Source of the DNA: Plecoglossus altivelis
Lineage: Eukaryota; Chordata; Actinopteri; Osmeriformes; Plecoglossidae
Direction: 5' to 3'
DNA: 64,000 nucleotides
Assembly: GCA_036571765.1 (NCBI GenBank)
Contig: BROE01000011.1
Span: forward strand, 10,260,120-10,324,119
Shown in pieces: positions 23,049 through 36,594 of the stretch. How positions within the stretch are numbered: the first letter of the stretch is position 1; each line of letters opens with the position of its first letter. The translations under genes were made by a program, and so were the position numbers. The notes under the pieces are model-generated. The model saw only the letters and a list, made by a program, of their open reading frames with translations, was not told the origin of the DNA and did no database searches.

Positions 23049-24907
23049 GGGTCAGAGGTCGACATCAGGGGAAGTAAGGGTGACGTCCAGTCAGATTGAG
23101 TCATTCAGAGTTCTTTCTCTTGGCCAGTTGTCTTGATTTGTTGAAAGCCATCTCGTAGTTTATGGAGCGAGGTACGGCAGCAATAACAGGAACGTCTTCC
23201 TAACTGTGATTAGATCATTACATTCTCCAACGCCACTCACATTCAGCGGTGATTCAGTAGTTCTTCTTTGTGTGTTTGCATGTGTGCAAATGCTTCTGTT
23301 TTATGTTTTTAGCACATGAAACACTACAAGTTTTCGTTTGTTTTTTTTCATGACAGTCTTCCATCAAACCTCAAACGTAGACTGTGCTAGCCTGCCACCT
23401 AGTGGACTCTTTGTGAATCACTATCATGCCAGTAACGATTTATGGGAACATTGCACAATAATGATTTGTTTGGATGTTGAATTTATGTTTAATATTTAAA
23501 TTGTTACTTATGTTTCTCAGAGTCTGTGGTATACATCTAACTGGATCTAAACAGTTTAGTTTTAATACTTGATTAGTGTTAGTTAATAATAACAGGGGTG
23601 GACTGTGCGAGCAGGTACTATTTTGGTGCATTATACTACTGAGTACTGTGGAGGCTGCAGACCATACCAAGAGAGACACCTGGGTTGTACTGGAGATGCA
23701 GGGTTTGCAGGTAGGGAGGGGGGCAGGGAGGTAGGCGGACAAGTATGAAAGGGGGCAGGGAGGGAGGATTTTCAGGGATGGAGGGGGGCAGGTGGGGGGG
23801 AGGGTTGCAGTTAGGGAAGGGGACAGGGAGGGAGGGGTGCAGGTAGGGAGGGTTTGCGGGTAGGCAGGGGGCAGGAAGGGAGGGGGGCAGGTAGAGGGGG
23901 GCAGGGAGGGTTTGCTGGTAGAGAGGGAGGCAGGAAGAGTTTGCAGGCAGGGAGGGGGACAGGGAGGGAGGGGGACAAGTAGGGAGGGGGGCTTGGAAGT
24001 AAGCCCTGTGGCAGTAACAAAGAGCCAAAGGAGGTTTGGACAGAGACAGATATGGCTGGTAATATATTGAATATTCTACTCAGTGTGTGTTGTCAGTAGG
24101 GCAGACTTGCCTTTTGGAGAGGTCTTTAGAGTTGTGGGACCACAGTGGGCGGGGCCAGGGGAATTAGACCTGTAGACTGCGTTCTTATAGGTCACTACAA
24201 CAGCAGTGTTATGACTACTGCTGAGCAAAGGCAAAGTTGCTGCCAATGCACTGGTTCAGAATCAGTTTATATTTCTTTCGGTAGTCTTGAACTTAGTAAT
24301 TCAGTGCATCAAACTGGCCCTAGATCTGTGTGAAGGATTATGCTCATTCGTTGCTCATATACTTACTTGTACACTGGCCATCCTTGATGAATGAATAACA
24401 GTCAACACAATGGACTAACTATGAAGTACTTATCTCCTTCTCTGTGTGAAAGACTGTTTAAAGGCATGGAGATGCGTGGACCTTGAGGGCTGGAATACCC
24501 CTCATCTTCCACGGTTATTAAGGTACGATGGTTAATACTGTAGCCGCTGTTAGCTGCTGTATAGCAACTCACTGAAGGATCCCTCTCTTAGTTCTCTATT
24601 CTCTATGTAATATGTTTACAGCAATCACTGCTCTTTTTTATAGTTCAAAATACTAATAATGATATTGAAATTTGTGTTCTTTTCGTTTTTTTTTACTTTT
24701 TATAAGGTTGTATTGTATGTATTGGTTATCCTAGTCGATATTCTTCAGTTGAGTCTAATTATAAATGCACTGTATCTCCGCATGAGATTGAATAAGCAAT
24801 ACGAATGATCTCTTTAAACCGGGCATTGAGTTTGAATTTAAAAACTAGACTTCGTTTTGTCTTACTATTTGTAAATTCAAGCAACTAAAATGAAGTGTTT
24901 CAACTCA

Positions 24908-24913
24908 AATAAA
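24908..24913 (+). terminator. itgb8: candidate itgb8 poly(A) signal AATAAA
   Basis: Canonical hexamer 1.86 kb after the itgb8 stop, followed by T-rich and TG-containing sequence. A second hexamer at 25252-25257 is an alternative. Which is used cannot be decided from sequence alone. Confidence 0.4.
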
Positions 24914-25762
24914 AAGTATCGATCTTGATTTGATCTTGTTGCAGCTGTTTGTGTTTTAAGAATGTATTATTTCAGATGTTGGACTAAACTGATCGTACTT
25001 ACGGTACCCGACAAACTCTGGCGTCACAATTGGCGGAAATAGACTGTAGGTGGCGCAATATTCAAACACTACTGTCAAATGCCGACTTATGTCGAGGCCA
25101 GACTCACTCGAGTTTCACAAATAAACTATACCTTACATTTACATCATATCCAACGCTATGGCCTGCACTGCATAATATTAAGAATTTGTGTCGTTTTGAG
25201 GTAGTCTATATTTTCGTACTTGAACAAGCCGTGTGGTTTATTTATAGTTCAATAAAATAGCCACCTGAGCAAAAAGTTTGAAAACATTTTATCGTCATAA
25301 ACATTTGATTCGGACCTACAAACCGTCTCTGCAGATCTGTACGTCACTGTTTAAATTATTATTCTTTAAATAAAACAGTCACTGTAGATCATTTTATCTG
25401 TTCCTATTGGTAGTTACCTACATAACGTAATTACAAAAATCTGTAATAAAGACCATGACCTAGTTTGTTGTGAGCTGAAATTTTGTTTAAGTTAAAATTG
25501 ATGAGTACGTTTCAATGACGTTTTGATTATTTTACTAACCTTAATTTTCGAAATTCCTGGCAAATTAGACCCATTTTTTAAAATGAAAACGAAATCTTTT
25601 GTGTTTATTCCGATCATTACAAAAATGTTAAAGTTGTATTTTCTTCTAATCACATGACTTGCGCACATACATTAATGAATTGGGCCTTTTTACCAAGACT
25701 AGCCCCAAAGTCAAGAGGTTTCACTCAACAGACATATACTTGATTGATCAAAACCTTTAGTC

Positions 25763-25768
25763 TTTATT
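25763..25768 (-). terminator. sp8: candidate sp8 poly(A) signal AATAAA
   Basis: Reverse complement of TTTATT, 681 bp beyond the sp8 stop on the minus strand. It is placed well for the shared UTR interval between itgb8 and sp8. Confidence 0.45.
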
Positions 25769-26448
25769 GGACTGAAAAACCAACAGATACATGCTCAGTT
25801 AAATTAAAACGCATAAATCAGACCTCCTTAAAACCTTAAATATCAATTCAAAGTGCGACTTACAGACCTCAAAATACAAGTCCAACTCAAAGGTAATAAA
25901 AATAGGCATAATTTGAGTTTTGTTCTCAATCTCAAAAATGGTTGATGAAGCAAATTTAAGACGAGGAAAGCAACACGCTAAGTCCTTAACATTTAGCCTA
26001 CGTAGTTGATGTTATGGGAGTCTGCTTTGGGAAATTACATATCCATAAATTGACTGAGAGGTATAAAGTGTAAAATGCAGTCATGATGAAATATTACAAA
26101 TCAAACCAATGATGGCTGGTGAGGTATAAGGAGACAACTTTCATCCACAAACAAAGTTCAAGAATAAAGTGCCACATCCGTTTTTGAATAATATCCAAGA
26201 AACCCCGCATCGACTGTAAACATGGAAATATTTTCAGATGCCTACTGAAACGCAAACAACGACATAAAACAAATTGATCTTGATAGAATGACCCTTTAAT
26301 CAGGGCCCTGACCGCGTGATGGTTTGTTTTAGGACAGGTGATTGGTAGCCGTAGGTTTTACGCCTCTCGCTTTACAATAAACGTTTTCAAGGTTTCAGAC
26401 GCTTCGCGAAGCAGGTGGCGTTTTGCTTCGTGGAGCAGGTTTAACCGT

Positions 26449-28115
26449 CTAGTCCAGTAAGTTGTGTCCGTTCACTGACTGGACCGTCTCTGGTGCGTGC
26501 AACAGATCGGGGGACTGGCTCGGGCTCCCTGAGACGCTGCAATGCTCGCTATCTGTGTCGCTGCTCCTCTTACCGGTTCCCGGTTCTCCCGGTGTTCCTT
26601 CCTCTGACCCGTCCGCGGTGTGCGTCCTCACATGCTTGTTAAGGTGATCAGAGCGCATGAAGCGCTTATTGCAGACCGTACAAGCAAACCGCTTCTCTCC
26701 GGTATGCGTGCGTAGGTGCCGCTGGAGCTCATCTGAGCGCGTGAAGCGTTTCCCACAGAAGAGCCAGTTGCAGACGAACGGCCTCTCCCCGGTGTGCCAG
26801 CGTAAGTGTGCCTTAAGGTGGGAAGTCTTGCCATACACTTTCCCACACCCCGGTATGTGGCAACTATGCAAGCCTCTTCGCCGCGGGCTCGTGCCCCCAG
26901 GTCCCAATCGCTCAGCCTCCTGGCAGTTCGGGCAGTCACACGTGGCTCTACCGGTATAGCGCCGGGATGATGACCGGGGAGAGCTCGAAAGAGAGACTGG
27001 GGGGACTCCGCTGAGTACCGATGCGCTGGGGCAGGAGTCCGTATAGGAGGCAGAGAGCGTCGGTCTGAAGCTGTCCAGGAGATGCTGGGAAGTGGGTAAC
27101 AGGTGCTGGGAGGGCCCGGGGCTGAAGGCAGGGTGGCTGTGAGGCAAAGGTGCGTAGTCGGAACCATAGCTGCTAAGTGGAGAGGGCAGCCCGTTTGGGC
27201 TCTGCGTGTCCACCCAGCCAGTGCCCATGTCCCACCAAGAGGATGTGCCGCTGGTCACGTTATTGACCTCAGACACCGGCTTGAACCAAGACTCGTAAGG
27301 GTGCGCATGTACGCCCATCCTCGGATACATCCCCGTCAAACCATCAACTGCAGCAGGGAGCTTGGAGAGAAACATCGGACGTTGCGTGTGTGAATGCTCA
27401 GTGGGACTATCGGATGACGTCTGGTAAAGTGTGTAGTCATTCCCAAACGGAGAACTACACGAATTTGCGGTGGTTAATGAGAAAGCGCTGGAGACGGTAG
27501 TTCCGTTAGATGAGTCTGCCAATCCGGTGAAGTTACTCCGGGAGGTCCCGCCGGAGACTCCGAGGGAGACGTTGTTGAGCCCCAGGCTGGAGTTGCCTTG
27601 TGCGGATCTCCTCCACGGGTGAAAGCCCTTGCCGAGTCCAGGGACGCCGTCGGATAGAGCGGGAGGGGAAGGATGGCTTGGGTCGCCGATCTTGCTGCAG
27701 GTTGCGGCCAGCATGGCCAGGGGGGTGCAGCCTAAACGCGGTTCTTCCTGCGGAGAGACAAAAACTGATATATCAAACACCCTTGCGAATGTCCCGTGCG
27801 TAACAGACTTCAAAAATATTCTGGATTCGTTTTCGATCTATTGCTGACCGTGGATAAAACGCCAATGTCATGAATAATCGATAGGCTTTAGAATGCTGAA
27901 TTTTGCTGAAAAAAATCTTATTGTGACCAGGTAATTATAAAAAGCAATTTCCCTTTCCCTTTCACTTAATAACGCATGCGAATGGGGATTGCTTTTTGGT
28001 TCATATTTTATTCCTTTTTCCCTGGTCAACGTTGTCGAACTGACTTCACGAGAAAAGTGACAATCGTTAAGAATTCGATCAGACCCGAACTCACCCCGAG
28101 TAGTGAAGCAGCCAT
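26449..28115 (-). CDS. sp8: transcription factor Sp8 (2 coding exons, 439 aa)
   Basis: Zinc-finger activator/repressor of the Sp/KLF family; in vertebrates Sp8 acts in the limb/fin apical ridge, forebrain patterning and interneuron formation, binding GC/GT boxes. Exons on the minus strand: 28095-28115 (MAASLLG) and 26449-27747, joined in phase 0 by a 347-bp GT-AG intron. Seen: N-terminal Sp box TPLAMLAATC directly after the EEPRLG typical of Sp8/Sp9, buttonhead box CDCPNC (277-282), then three C2H2 fingers at 303-325, 333-355 and 363-383. The C-terminal SDTDSEH and the GMYPRMG...HPYESWFKP region match Sp8 better than Sp9 or Sp7. The long Ala, Gly and Ser runs of mammalian SP8 are missing. A larger stop-free frame reaching 27813 is only intron read-through. 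Whether this is the a or b teleost copy is not decidable here. Confidence 0.95.
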
Positions 28116-28237
28116 AGCGAAGGTCCTCCGCTGTGGAGGGAGCTGAGTGTTAAACTGAAGGGTGCTTGTTTGTCAGACTCCTCTCTAGTTGTAGCTCCGC
28201 CGAAGCTTTGAAGTGCCACTGGCTAGGCCAGATTGAA

Positions 28238-28242
28238 CCAAT
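28238..28242 (+). promoter_or_regulatory. sp8: CCAAT box 123 bp upstream of sp8 start
   Basis: CCAAT on the plus strand, therefore inverted relative to sp8, in the context GAACCAATCAG. The orientation and distance are usual for an NF-Y site near a TATA-less promoter. This is inference from position only. Confidence 0.4.
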
Positions 28243-30689
28243 CAGAGACAAGCCTTCTCAGGAATGACACATTTTCAACGTGAGGTCATTATTGAACTGC
28301 GCGCTGGCACATCCCACGGTTAACATCGGTGGAAATCCTTAAACTATACTGTCTTATGTAAAGAAACGTTATCTCCGTTGGCTATGGATGATTGACGGAC
28401 CGGTAGCCTAAACTCTGGGTGCCTGGCCCGGGACAGGGCGTATTCGGTCTGCCCTGGGGAGGGAGAGGGAGGGGGAGAGGGAGGGGAAGAACATGATTTT
28501 TGCCTCCCCCTGTTTGATTTAATTCGGGCGAATTTGAAGTAAAAATTGTCCTCCATTTCACACCACGCGTGGTTGTGTAATTGTGCCCTAATCCACCAAA
28601 ACACATAAGCCACTATGGGTGTGCCCATAGCATGGATATGAACACATTTCATATTATATTCATCATATAAAATAAATAAAAAGGACTCTTTTTTCTTCCC
28701 CCCCCTTTCTTCCCCATATTGTTATTTGTGGTTATTTTTTTCTAATGTGTTGGCAATCTATTTAATCACAACATTTGTAGGGCGTATTGGGCTTTTAAGA
28801 TACACTTTTATTTTGTTTTTATTAAGCAAAAATCAGTGGGACTTTGCTAAAGATATTTCATGTAGATCCATGAGACAATGTGAACCATGGTAGCATTTTC
28901 TTCCGGCCATACTCCGCTCTGTCCTGCGCATGAAACCGCATTAGCATGCGGAGCGCATACGAGTATAGGCTATTTAATTTGAATTTCAAATTTAATAAAA
29001 CAGCGGGATATAATCACGTGGAATTCTATTTGTTTGATTCTAACACATTTCAGTCTCCCTCCGTACGTATACGCTCCGTACGGCCACTTTGTGTAATTAC
29101 GGGACGAAGTGGGAGAGTTGATTAAAAAGGTGATATTCTTCATCCACCCAATTCCACGTGTTCTACTGGACTAGGTGATGGATGATCCACGAAATTAATC
29201 TCGGTGTTTCTACGCGAGGGATAATTGATCAAAATTTGAGAAGATCTTTACAACCCAAACTCTACAACAAAAGTATATGACGTTCTGAAGCACGAAAAAT
29301 ATATTCCTGTATTGATTCTCGCCGTAAATTCCTTCAGATGATTATCCCGTGAGTAGCCGTAAGTGGCTCTCAAGGTCGTTCGGTTGTCCTACAAGCGCCC
29401 TCAGGGCATCTCGTGCGCACAGGTGCAGTTCACAGTAAACTTTCGTCTCTGTTCCGTTTAACCTGCCCAATGCTTACGAGCACCCTGAACAGATGTCCCT
29501 CTTTAGAAGCATTCTGTTCCCACAGTGTGTGTGTTGTGTGTGTGTGTGTCGTGTGTGTGTGTGTTATGGCCCCTAATGAAACCCTGTCTGAAGCCAAACC
29601 TGTTCCTTTGGTGGATATAATGACCGCATTATCACGCGCCACCGAACGTCAACAAAACACGCAATAGAGTGCTTTCCAGTGATTCCGCGCGAATAGGAAA
29701 AGAAAGAGAGCGACATAAAGAGCCGATAATTCGGCGGGGAAAGGGTGTGTGTGAAGGATTTTATTTCTCATTGGCGTTTTTCTTCCCTCCTTTGTTGTCA
29801 GAGTGGTTGGTAATCCATCAGGCCATGCGCAGTTCTTCAGGGCAGTTGTAAAAAATAAACTCTATAGCAGGGTTGGGCAGTTGCCCGCTGGGGCAATTAG
29901 CTAGGAATCACAGACACAATTGCACGACACACTGGAAATATATTCTCTATCTTCCTGAAAAGAAACGAATCAACCTTTTCCGTGAAAAAAAGTTTAAACG
30001 GGACATAATCGTGGAACCACTGCCCGCAGTTCAAGTGAATTGTTGTTCTTGGAGAAGGAAACAAGTCCCTTTATTCAACTAACATGTCTGCCACTTATGA
30101 TTTGCCTGGAGCTCCCGTGGCTTCCTGTAATTACTCTCGAGGGAGGGCATGTCTGTTGTCAGTCAGCACAAGGGGGATGGACGCGTGTGTGGCAATGTGG
30201 TTGCAGCTAGCTCTAACCTACCTGCTGCTTTAAAGCACCATAATAGGCCATCTTATATAGGCCATAAAACATAATTAATAAATATGTATATGTTTTAGAC
30301 AACAGTTATATTCTCTCTCTTTTTCTGCCCCCCCTCCTCTCAGATGAGCTGGTCCGGCTCTTCCGGCCTGTGATCCTCCCCCCCTGAAGGGGATGTGCGG
30401 CACCCCCCTCCGGTCTCAGGTGAGCATGTCCGGCTCTTCCGTCCTGTGATCCCCCCCCCCCCTGAAGGAGATGTGTGGCATTACCCATGCAGAAGGAACT
30501 GAGAGGGTCACCGAGGGCAACGCTCATCAGACCGTCAGAGTGAAGAATCCCTGAGAATGTAATTACACTGTTCATCTCCCTCATTCTCCATTCATGTATA
30601 CAGCCCACTGTTTACGTACTGGCTGGCCTGTGAGACATACTCCCACACATGCAGATAGGGCCATGCGCAGATAGACAGGTAGATAGGTA

Positions 30690-30800
30690 GACAGAGAGAC
30701 AGGCAGGCAGGCAGGCAGACAGACAGGCAGGCAGGCAGGCAGGTGGACATAGAGACAGAAAGGCAGACAGACGGGCAGATAGGCAGACAGACAGACAGCT
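30690..30800 (+). repeat. (CAGG/CAGA)n tetranucleotide repeat
   Basis: GGCAGGCAGGCAGACAGACA pattern, more than 100 bp. Confidence 0.9.
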
Positions 30801-31834
30801 AGGGTGCTGTGGCCCCTCCTGTAATCACAGCACTCTGTGCGGTCTTGTCTCTGCGTATTGACAGCCAAGTGTGCGTGCTAGCGCTTAGCTGAAGGTGAAA
30901 TGAAATGGCCGTTTATCAGACGCGCACACACCCTTGCGCGCACGCACACACATACACACAGGTTGAGACTGTGATGGATGCAGGAAGCTTCATTAAGACA
31001 TACATCACAGAGGTCGTTTAACTTGTCAACACATCTGCTGCCTCCCTCTCCTCGGACTGAGAGGAAGAAAGAGTGACAGAGAAAGATGGCAAGTGGGACA
31101 GAGAGAAGAGGATTCATCAAGAGGACAAACTGATACACTGAGAGAGCAAAGGAGAGACTGAGATTGGGAATCTGAATTTAAAAATGTACCAATCTCTTCT
31201 CTCTCCTCGATGCAGTCACATAGCATGCCTGTCTCGCTGTTTTTTGTTACACGCACATACACCCACACACATACCCACCACACACAAACACACATACATA
31301 CAGATACACACAGTCGTCATGAGAAGGGCTTCCATTAACTAATATGTTGTGTAGTGTCATGTGTGGATCAGAGTGTTTATAGATAGCTAATGAGATGCAT
31401 CTGATGGAAGGGTTTATTGATTTGGTCAAATTGCGTCTCTATTCATGGAGCAGTATTTATATGAAGGTGCTATTATGAGGGGCCATCCGGGCGTGACTGT
31501 GTGTGTGTGCGTTTGTGTGTCTGTGTGTGTGTGTTGATTGCAGATCAATGTGGCATCTCTCCTTCTGTTGATTTACTATGGTCTTAAAAGGTTGATTGAC
31601 AATTCCCTGGAAACTCCCACTCCACCTCCCACTGGCCAATCAAAGCTGTGTATCTTCCCATCCTTCCTGTCTTGGCTCTTGCCAGTTACTTCCTTTCCTT
31701 GCATCCTAAGATCCGGTTCTCTTTTCTGCAGGGACATGAATCTCTGAGTCTAAATAGAAGACTGACAATTGATCAGTCTCTTGATGCGGTTTCCTTTCTT
31801 GATATTCACTAGTAATGACCCAGACCTCCAGACC

Positions 31835-31840
31835 TTTCTT

Positions 31841-31876
<36 letters not shown>

Positions 31877-32375
31877 TCTCTCTGTCTCTCTCTCCCACTC
31901 TCTCTCCCACTCTTTCTCCTCTCTGCTCTGATGATGCTGTGTGGAGATGTCTGATTGCTGTTAGCCGAGTGGAAAAGAAAAGTGAAAGGTGGTGGTTAGC
32001 AGGGCAACTGCTAACGTCTCATCAGCCAGAGGCTTTCATCATATTCTCTCTCTCTTTCTCTTTCTGTCTCTCTTTCTCTTTCTCTCTCTTTCTCTGTCTC
32101 TCTTCTCTCTCTTTCTCTTTCTCTGTCTCTCTTTCTCTGTCTCTCTTTCTCTTTCTCTGTCTCTCTTTCTCTCTCTTTACCTCTTTATCTCTCTTTCTCT
32201 CTATCTCTCTTCCTCTCTCTTTTATCTCTCTCCCTTTTTTCCTCATTCTCTCTCTTCCAACCTCTCTCACTGCCTTTTTCTTTCTCTCCCTTTCTCTTCC
32301 CACTCTCTCTCTTCCCCCATCCCTCTCTCTCTCTCTCTTCCCCCACCTCTCTCTCTCTCCCCCCACCTCTCTCTC
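31835..32375 (+). repeat. CT-rich tract of about 540 bp
   Basis: TTTCTCTCTC and TCTGTCTCTC units, briefly broken by unique sequence at 31,920-32,040. Confidence 0.9.
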
Positions 32376-32571
32376 TCCACTGACCAAAGGGTAGGGGTCA
32401 CCCAGTATGGCCATGAGGTCACTGACTGACTGCTGCTATGTTACCATGGCAGTGGAGAGGGACACTCAAGTGGACCAGAGTGATGTGTGATGGTTACCAT
32501 GGTAAAGAAGAACCAGATGGCAAGGTGTATAATCTGTTATTATAGAAGATTTACCACAGCTGCGTCTGACA

Positions 32572-32572
32572 C

Positions 32573-32620
<48 letters not shown>

Positions 32621-33440
32621 CCGCTGATGTTTGACAGCCTCTTATCACCATTACTGTATTACACACACTAGGATAGAGCTGAGTTAAGCAAAGTGGAGAA
32701 GAAAGGCAAAGAGAGATGTTGGGTAGGGGTTGAGATGGAAGCTTTCAGGGAGAAAGGACATGTGCTTTTTAATGCTTTACATGAATTGGCAGAACTGTTT
32801 GATGTTCTGTGTTTGTAGATTCGTCCATCCATCCATCTATCCATCCATCCATCCTCCTTCCTTCTCTCTACTCATCCATCCCTCGTCACTCCAGACCCAT
32901 CCCTCTCTCCTCTACTGTCCTTGCATCCCGACATTTCAAGCCAGTAACTGATTGCAGTCATTTTCTCAGAAGTATGCTCTTCTCAGGGCACGTTTAAAAT
33001 GTAGAGTCTCTTTCTCTCGCTCTCTCTCTTTCTATGTCTTTCTCTCTCCTTCTTTCTCCTTGTCTTTCTATCGCTCTTGTCTTGATTAAATTCTTTTCTG
33101 ACCCTCTCTACGCCTCACTAATACAAGTTTTGTCTTATTTCTTCCAGGTCTGTAGCTCACACACATTCCAATGTATTTGCTAACAAACACACACACACAT
33201 ACATACATACACACCCACACACACACACACACACACACTTCCATCCCACATGTTGGCAGATTAATTCACTCCTGTTCATCTTTCAACTCTCTGTGTGGTA
33301 TGTTCTGTGTCCATCTGTGTGTGTGCGCGCAGATGTGTGTGTACATGTGTGTGTGTGCATGTGTATGTGTGCACATGTGTGTATGTGTGGGCATGTGTGT
33401 GCATGTGTGTGTATGTGTGGGCATGGTATGTGTGTGTGTC
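32572..33440 (+). repeat. CA/TG microsatellites and TCCA repeats
   Basis: (CA)n at 32,572-32,617, (CATC)n at 32,822-32,852, (CA)n at 33,186-33,238 and (TG)n with GCATGTG units at 33,318-33,440, separated by unique DNA. Confidence 0.85.
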
Positions 33441-34729
33441 CACTTTGTGTCTAGATTGATGGTTGGAAACCCAACAGCATAATCAGACACTTCCAGACAT
33501 CATTTTTCACTTTCAAACTTGATGGATGGACTTCCTTGGATCACTGTTACACTGTTAGCACAGAGGACCAGGTCATCATGAATGTATGTGTGTGTGTGTC
33601 TGTGTGTCTGTGTGTATGCGAGCATGATTGTGTATGATGATATTTTGTCTCATCCCGCTACAGGTATAAATCCCTATTTGCTCTTCACTTGACACGAGCA
33701 AAGGTGCGTGTGCGCAACCAAAATTAATCAGGTCTTGAGTTTGTACATCGTGTGTGTGTGTGGGGGGGTGGGTGGAGGGTAGGCTTCTCCTGGCCTCTCA
33801 TCAGCCAGCTGTCTGTCTGGAGGGAGGGGGTCATTAGGTAGACGGTGGCCCACTCCGGAGGCCTGTCTCTTGGGTGTCTTTTCCTCCCCTCCCCTTGGAG
33901 ACAACCGGCCTGGACCAGCTTGACTCCAATCACACGAAAGGTCTGTGGCTCCTCAACTGGTGGTGACTCAGGGGTGCATGTGTACATGTATGTACGTGTG
34001 TGTACGTGTGTGTGTGTGTGTGGAGGGGGCAGCATGGTCTGGCTGAGTGGGGTTTCCATGACTTAGACGTAGGCACTCTAAGAGGTAAACCAATCTCTGT
34101 GTTATACACACACACCCACACACACACACCCACACACACACACACAGACACTATTCATACTCCGGCCTTAGTTAACTAGTGCTGCCCCTACTCATCGCGC
34201 TTCAGCTCCCCACAAAGCAGACCGTAAAACCTGCCCTCTCAAAGAGAGGTGGGAGGAGGAGGGGGGGTTAGGAGAAGGAGAGAAGGATGGGTGTTGTTAA
34301 ATTGACTGGAAAAATGATCCCTTTCTTTTTATGCTAATTGCTATGTGACTAATTGTTAATTTATTCCAGAAAGCAGTGTGAACACACTCATAATCTGAGA
34401 GTCCTCATGTTTGCCGAATAAGAAATTCACAGCATCTGTACTGAAATGTAAAAAAAAGCACAAGACACAGGTACATGCAAAAAAGTGAGAAATGTCTCCA
34501 TTACTGCTAATTATAATAATTTGTCTTTTATTAATATAGTAATGATGTATGAACGTTTTGTTAATCCGGTATGAGTGTATTCTTGTTCACAAACACACAT
34601 ACACACTACCGACAGAGTACTTCTGCCCTGCGTGGTCATTCATCAGGGGAAGGAGGACAGAGGTGAGAAACAGATGAAAGACAAGGAGCAGAAGTCATAG
34701 TGCATCACCCCCTCCCTCCTCTCTGCCTT

Positions 34730-35045
34730 TCGCTTCCGCCCTCTTTCTCTCTCTCCCTCTCTTTCTCTCTCTCTCTTTCTCTCTTTTTTTCTCTCTGTCC
34801 CTCTTTTCCTCCTCCCTCATTCTCCGTCTTTCTGCCTCCCGTTCTTTCTCTCCCTCTTTTTCTCATCCCTCTTTCTCTCTCTCTCTACCTGTCGCTTTCT
34901 GGCTCTCTCTCTCTCTCTGCGTTTCATTGTCTCTCTCCCTCTTTTTAACCTCCCTATCTATCTCCCTCTCCCCCTTTCTTATTCTTTCTCTCTCTCCTTC
35001 CTCCCTCTCCCTCACTCTCTCTCCTATCGCTTTCTCTCTCTCCCC
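34730..35045 (+). repeat. CT-rich tract
   Basis: About 315 bp of CTCTCT/CCCTCT sequence next to an AT-rich unique block. Confidence 0.9.
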
Positions 35046-35655
35046 CTGGTTCTTTTCCTTTATCTATTTCTACATCTGCGGGTGTAATAGTACTGTAAGT
35101 TGGGTTTCAGGTTATTTTTGTTGCTCGTTTTCATCTTACATGAAGCGTTTCCCCCGCTTCACCGAAACACGTGCGTGCATACACATACACACATACACAC
35201 ACACACATACACACACACATCCTTAAGTGCACACGCAGAGCCCTCAGGCCTCTGTTTAGCACATACACAGACAGAGAGAATCGTGGTCTTGGCGTCAAGT
35301 TTACCCGCCTCCACAGGACAAGTTAGGTCCTGTACCACGCACACACACTCACACACACACACACACACACAGACACACACACACACAGGTAGAGAGACCT
35401 CTTATCTGAGATCTTTATGACGTGCTGCACCCTCCACTTAACGTTGCTTTAAAGACCTTCCTGCTCACACACCAAACACGTTCCGTCTTCAAAGAAATTC
35501 ACGCGAATACACACTCTGCAGACACAAACTCACGCAACAGGCGCAGACCTCCATCTCTCTCCGTCGTCCTCAAGACAGGATGGCAAGGTGCCGCTGGTCA
35601 TCAGTGTCACTGAGCAAGGTGAGCGTGGTGATGTCAAGCAAGCAGCCTCAGGTCC

Positions 35656-35812
35656 GACTGTTCCTCCGACTGTTCCTCCGACTGTTCCTCCGACTGTTCC
35701 TTCGACTGTTCCTCCGACTGTTCCTTAGACTGTTCTTCAGACTTTTTCTTAGACTGTTCCTTAGACTGTTCCTCAGTCTGTTCCTCAGACTGTTCCTCAG
35801 ACTGTTCCTATC
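35656..35812 (+). repeat. 12-bp minisatellite (CTGTTCCTCCGA-type)
   Basis: About 13 tandem copies of a 12-bp unit. Variants CTCCGA, CTTCGA, CTTAGA and CTCAGA are arranged in blocks, so the array grew by successive local duplications. It reads as LFLR repeats in one frame, but no gene context supports translation. Confidence 0.9.
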
Positions 35813-36594
35813 ATGTTCGGGTCAAGTCCACCCTCCTCTTTAATTTGAACATAAATAACGATGGGACGCCCAACGCCCATCTCCCTCTCTGGTCCTCAGG
35901 TACCCCTCTTCCACGACCTTTGAATCCTGGGTCAACCTGCTGCAGTAGGGACCTCAGTTTGACCCCTGGCCACTGAGGTGTATCTGTGGTGTGATCTCCG
36001 GGGGGGCGCACTGAGCGCCCCTGGGAACGGCAGTTATCACACACTTTTTGAAACACAAAGGCTCAGAACGTGAAGTAAAGTGTGCTTTTGCTTTGATGTT
36101 ACTGCTACCCACACACACACATACATACACACATACTCACACACACACAAACACACACACACACACGCAGACACAACATGCCATACATTCAGGTCATTCA
36201 GACAGAGGCTTCGATGATTTGTGGAGGTGAGCAGTTACTCTATGGTTTATGGTTCTTTCTTGTTCGTTGCTCTTGAATGCCCATTTCGATCAGCTTTGCT
36301 GTGACCATCTCCTAACACCAGGGAGTTATGGATAATTGCAATACAAATCTCCAGAAATACTTCACCTCTGATTTAAGCTCAAACTGACACACCTCCTTCC
36401 CACACACATACACACCTGTCGGTCTCTTCGCGTTCCACACAAACATTCATTTCCATAATAGGATTATTATTCCAGGTGATTAAACAGCAAACGTTGTTTA
36501 GATTTGAAAGTGTCAAAATCTGTTTGATGTGCATCTTGTGAAGGCCTCTGCATTTCTGCCAGAGAACTAAAGAGATAGAGGTGATGGAAGAAAG

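Larger units (their letters stand above)
23049..26448. other. tail-to-tail interval: itgb8 and sp8 3' UTRs
   Basis: No coding exon is seen. The first 1.9 kb after the itgb8 stop is probably its 3' UTR and includes a G-rich GGGAGG tract (23,700-23,995). AATAAA occurs on the plus strand at 24908 and 25252. On the minus strand a candidate sp8 poly(A) signal lies at 25763-25768, giving sp8 a 3' UTR of about 0.7 kb. The sequence from 24,500 to 26,300 is AT-rich and free of microsatellites, as expected for vertebrate UTRs of developmental genes. Confidence 0.6.

Noticed and set aside
25030..25260. 76-aa frame in the itgb8-sp8 interval
   Set aside because: AT-rich UTR sequence, no domain, and it runs over a candidate poly(A) signal.
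26449..27813. 454-aa single-exon version of sp8 starting at 27813
   Set aside because: The first 22 residues come from intron sequence before a clear CAG acceptor at 27748; MAASLLG from the upstream exon is the family start.
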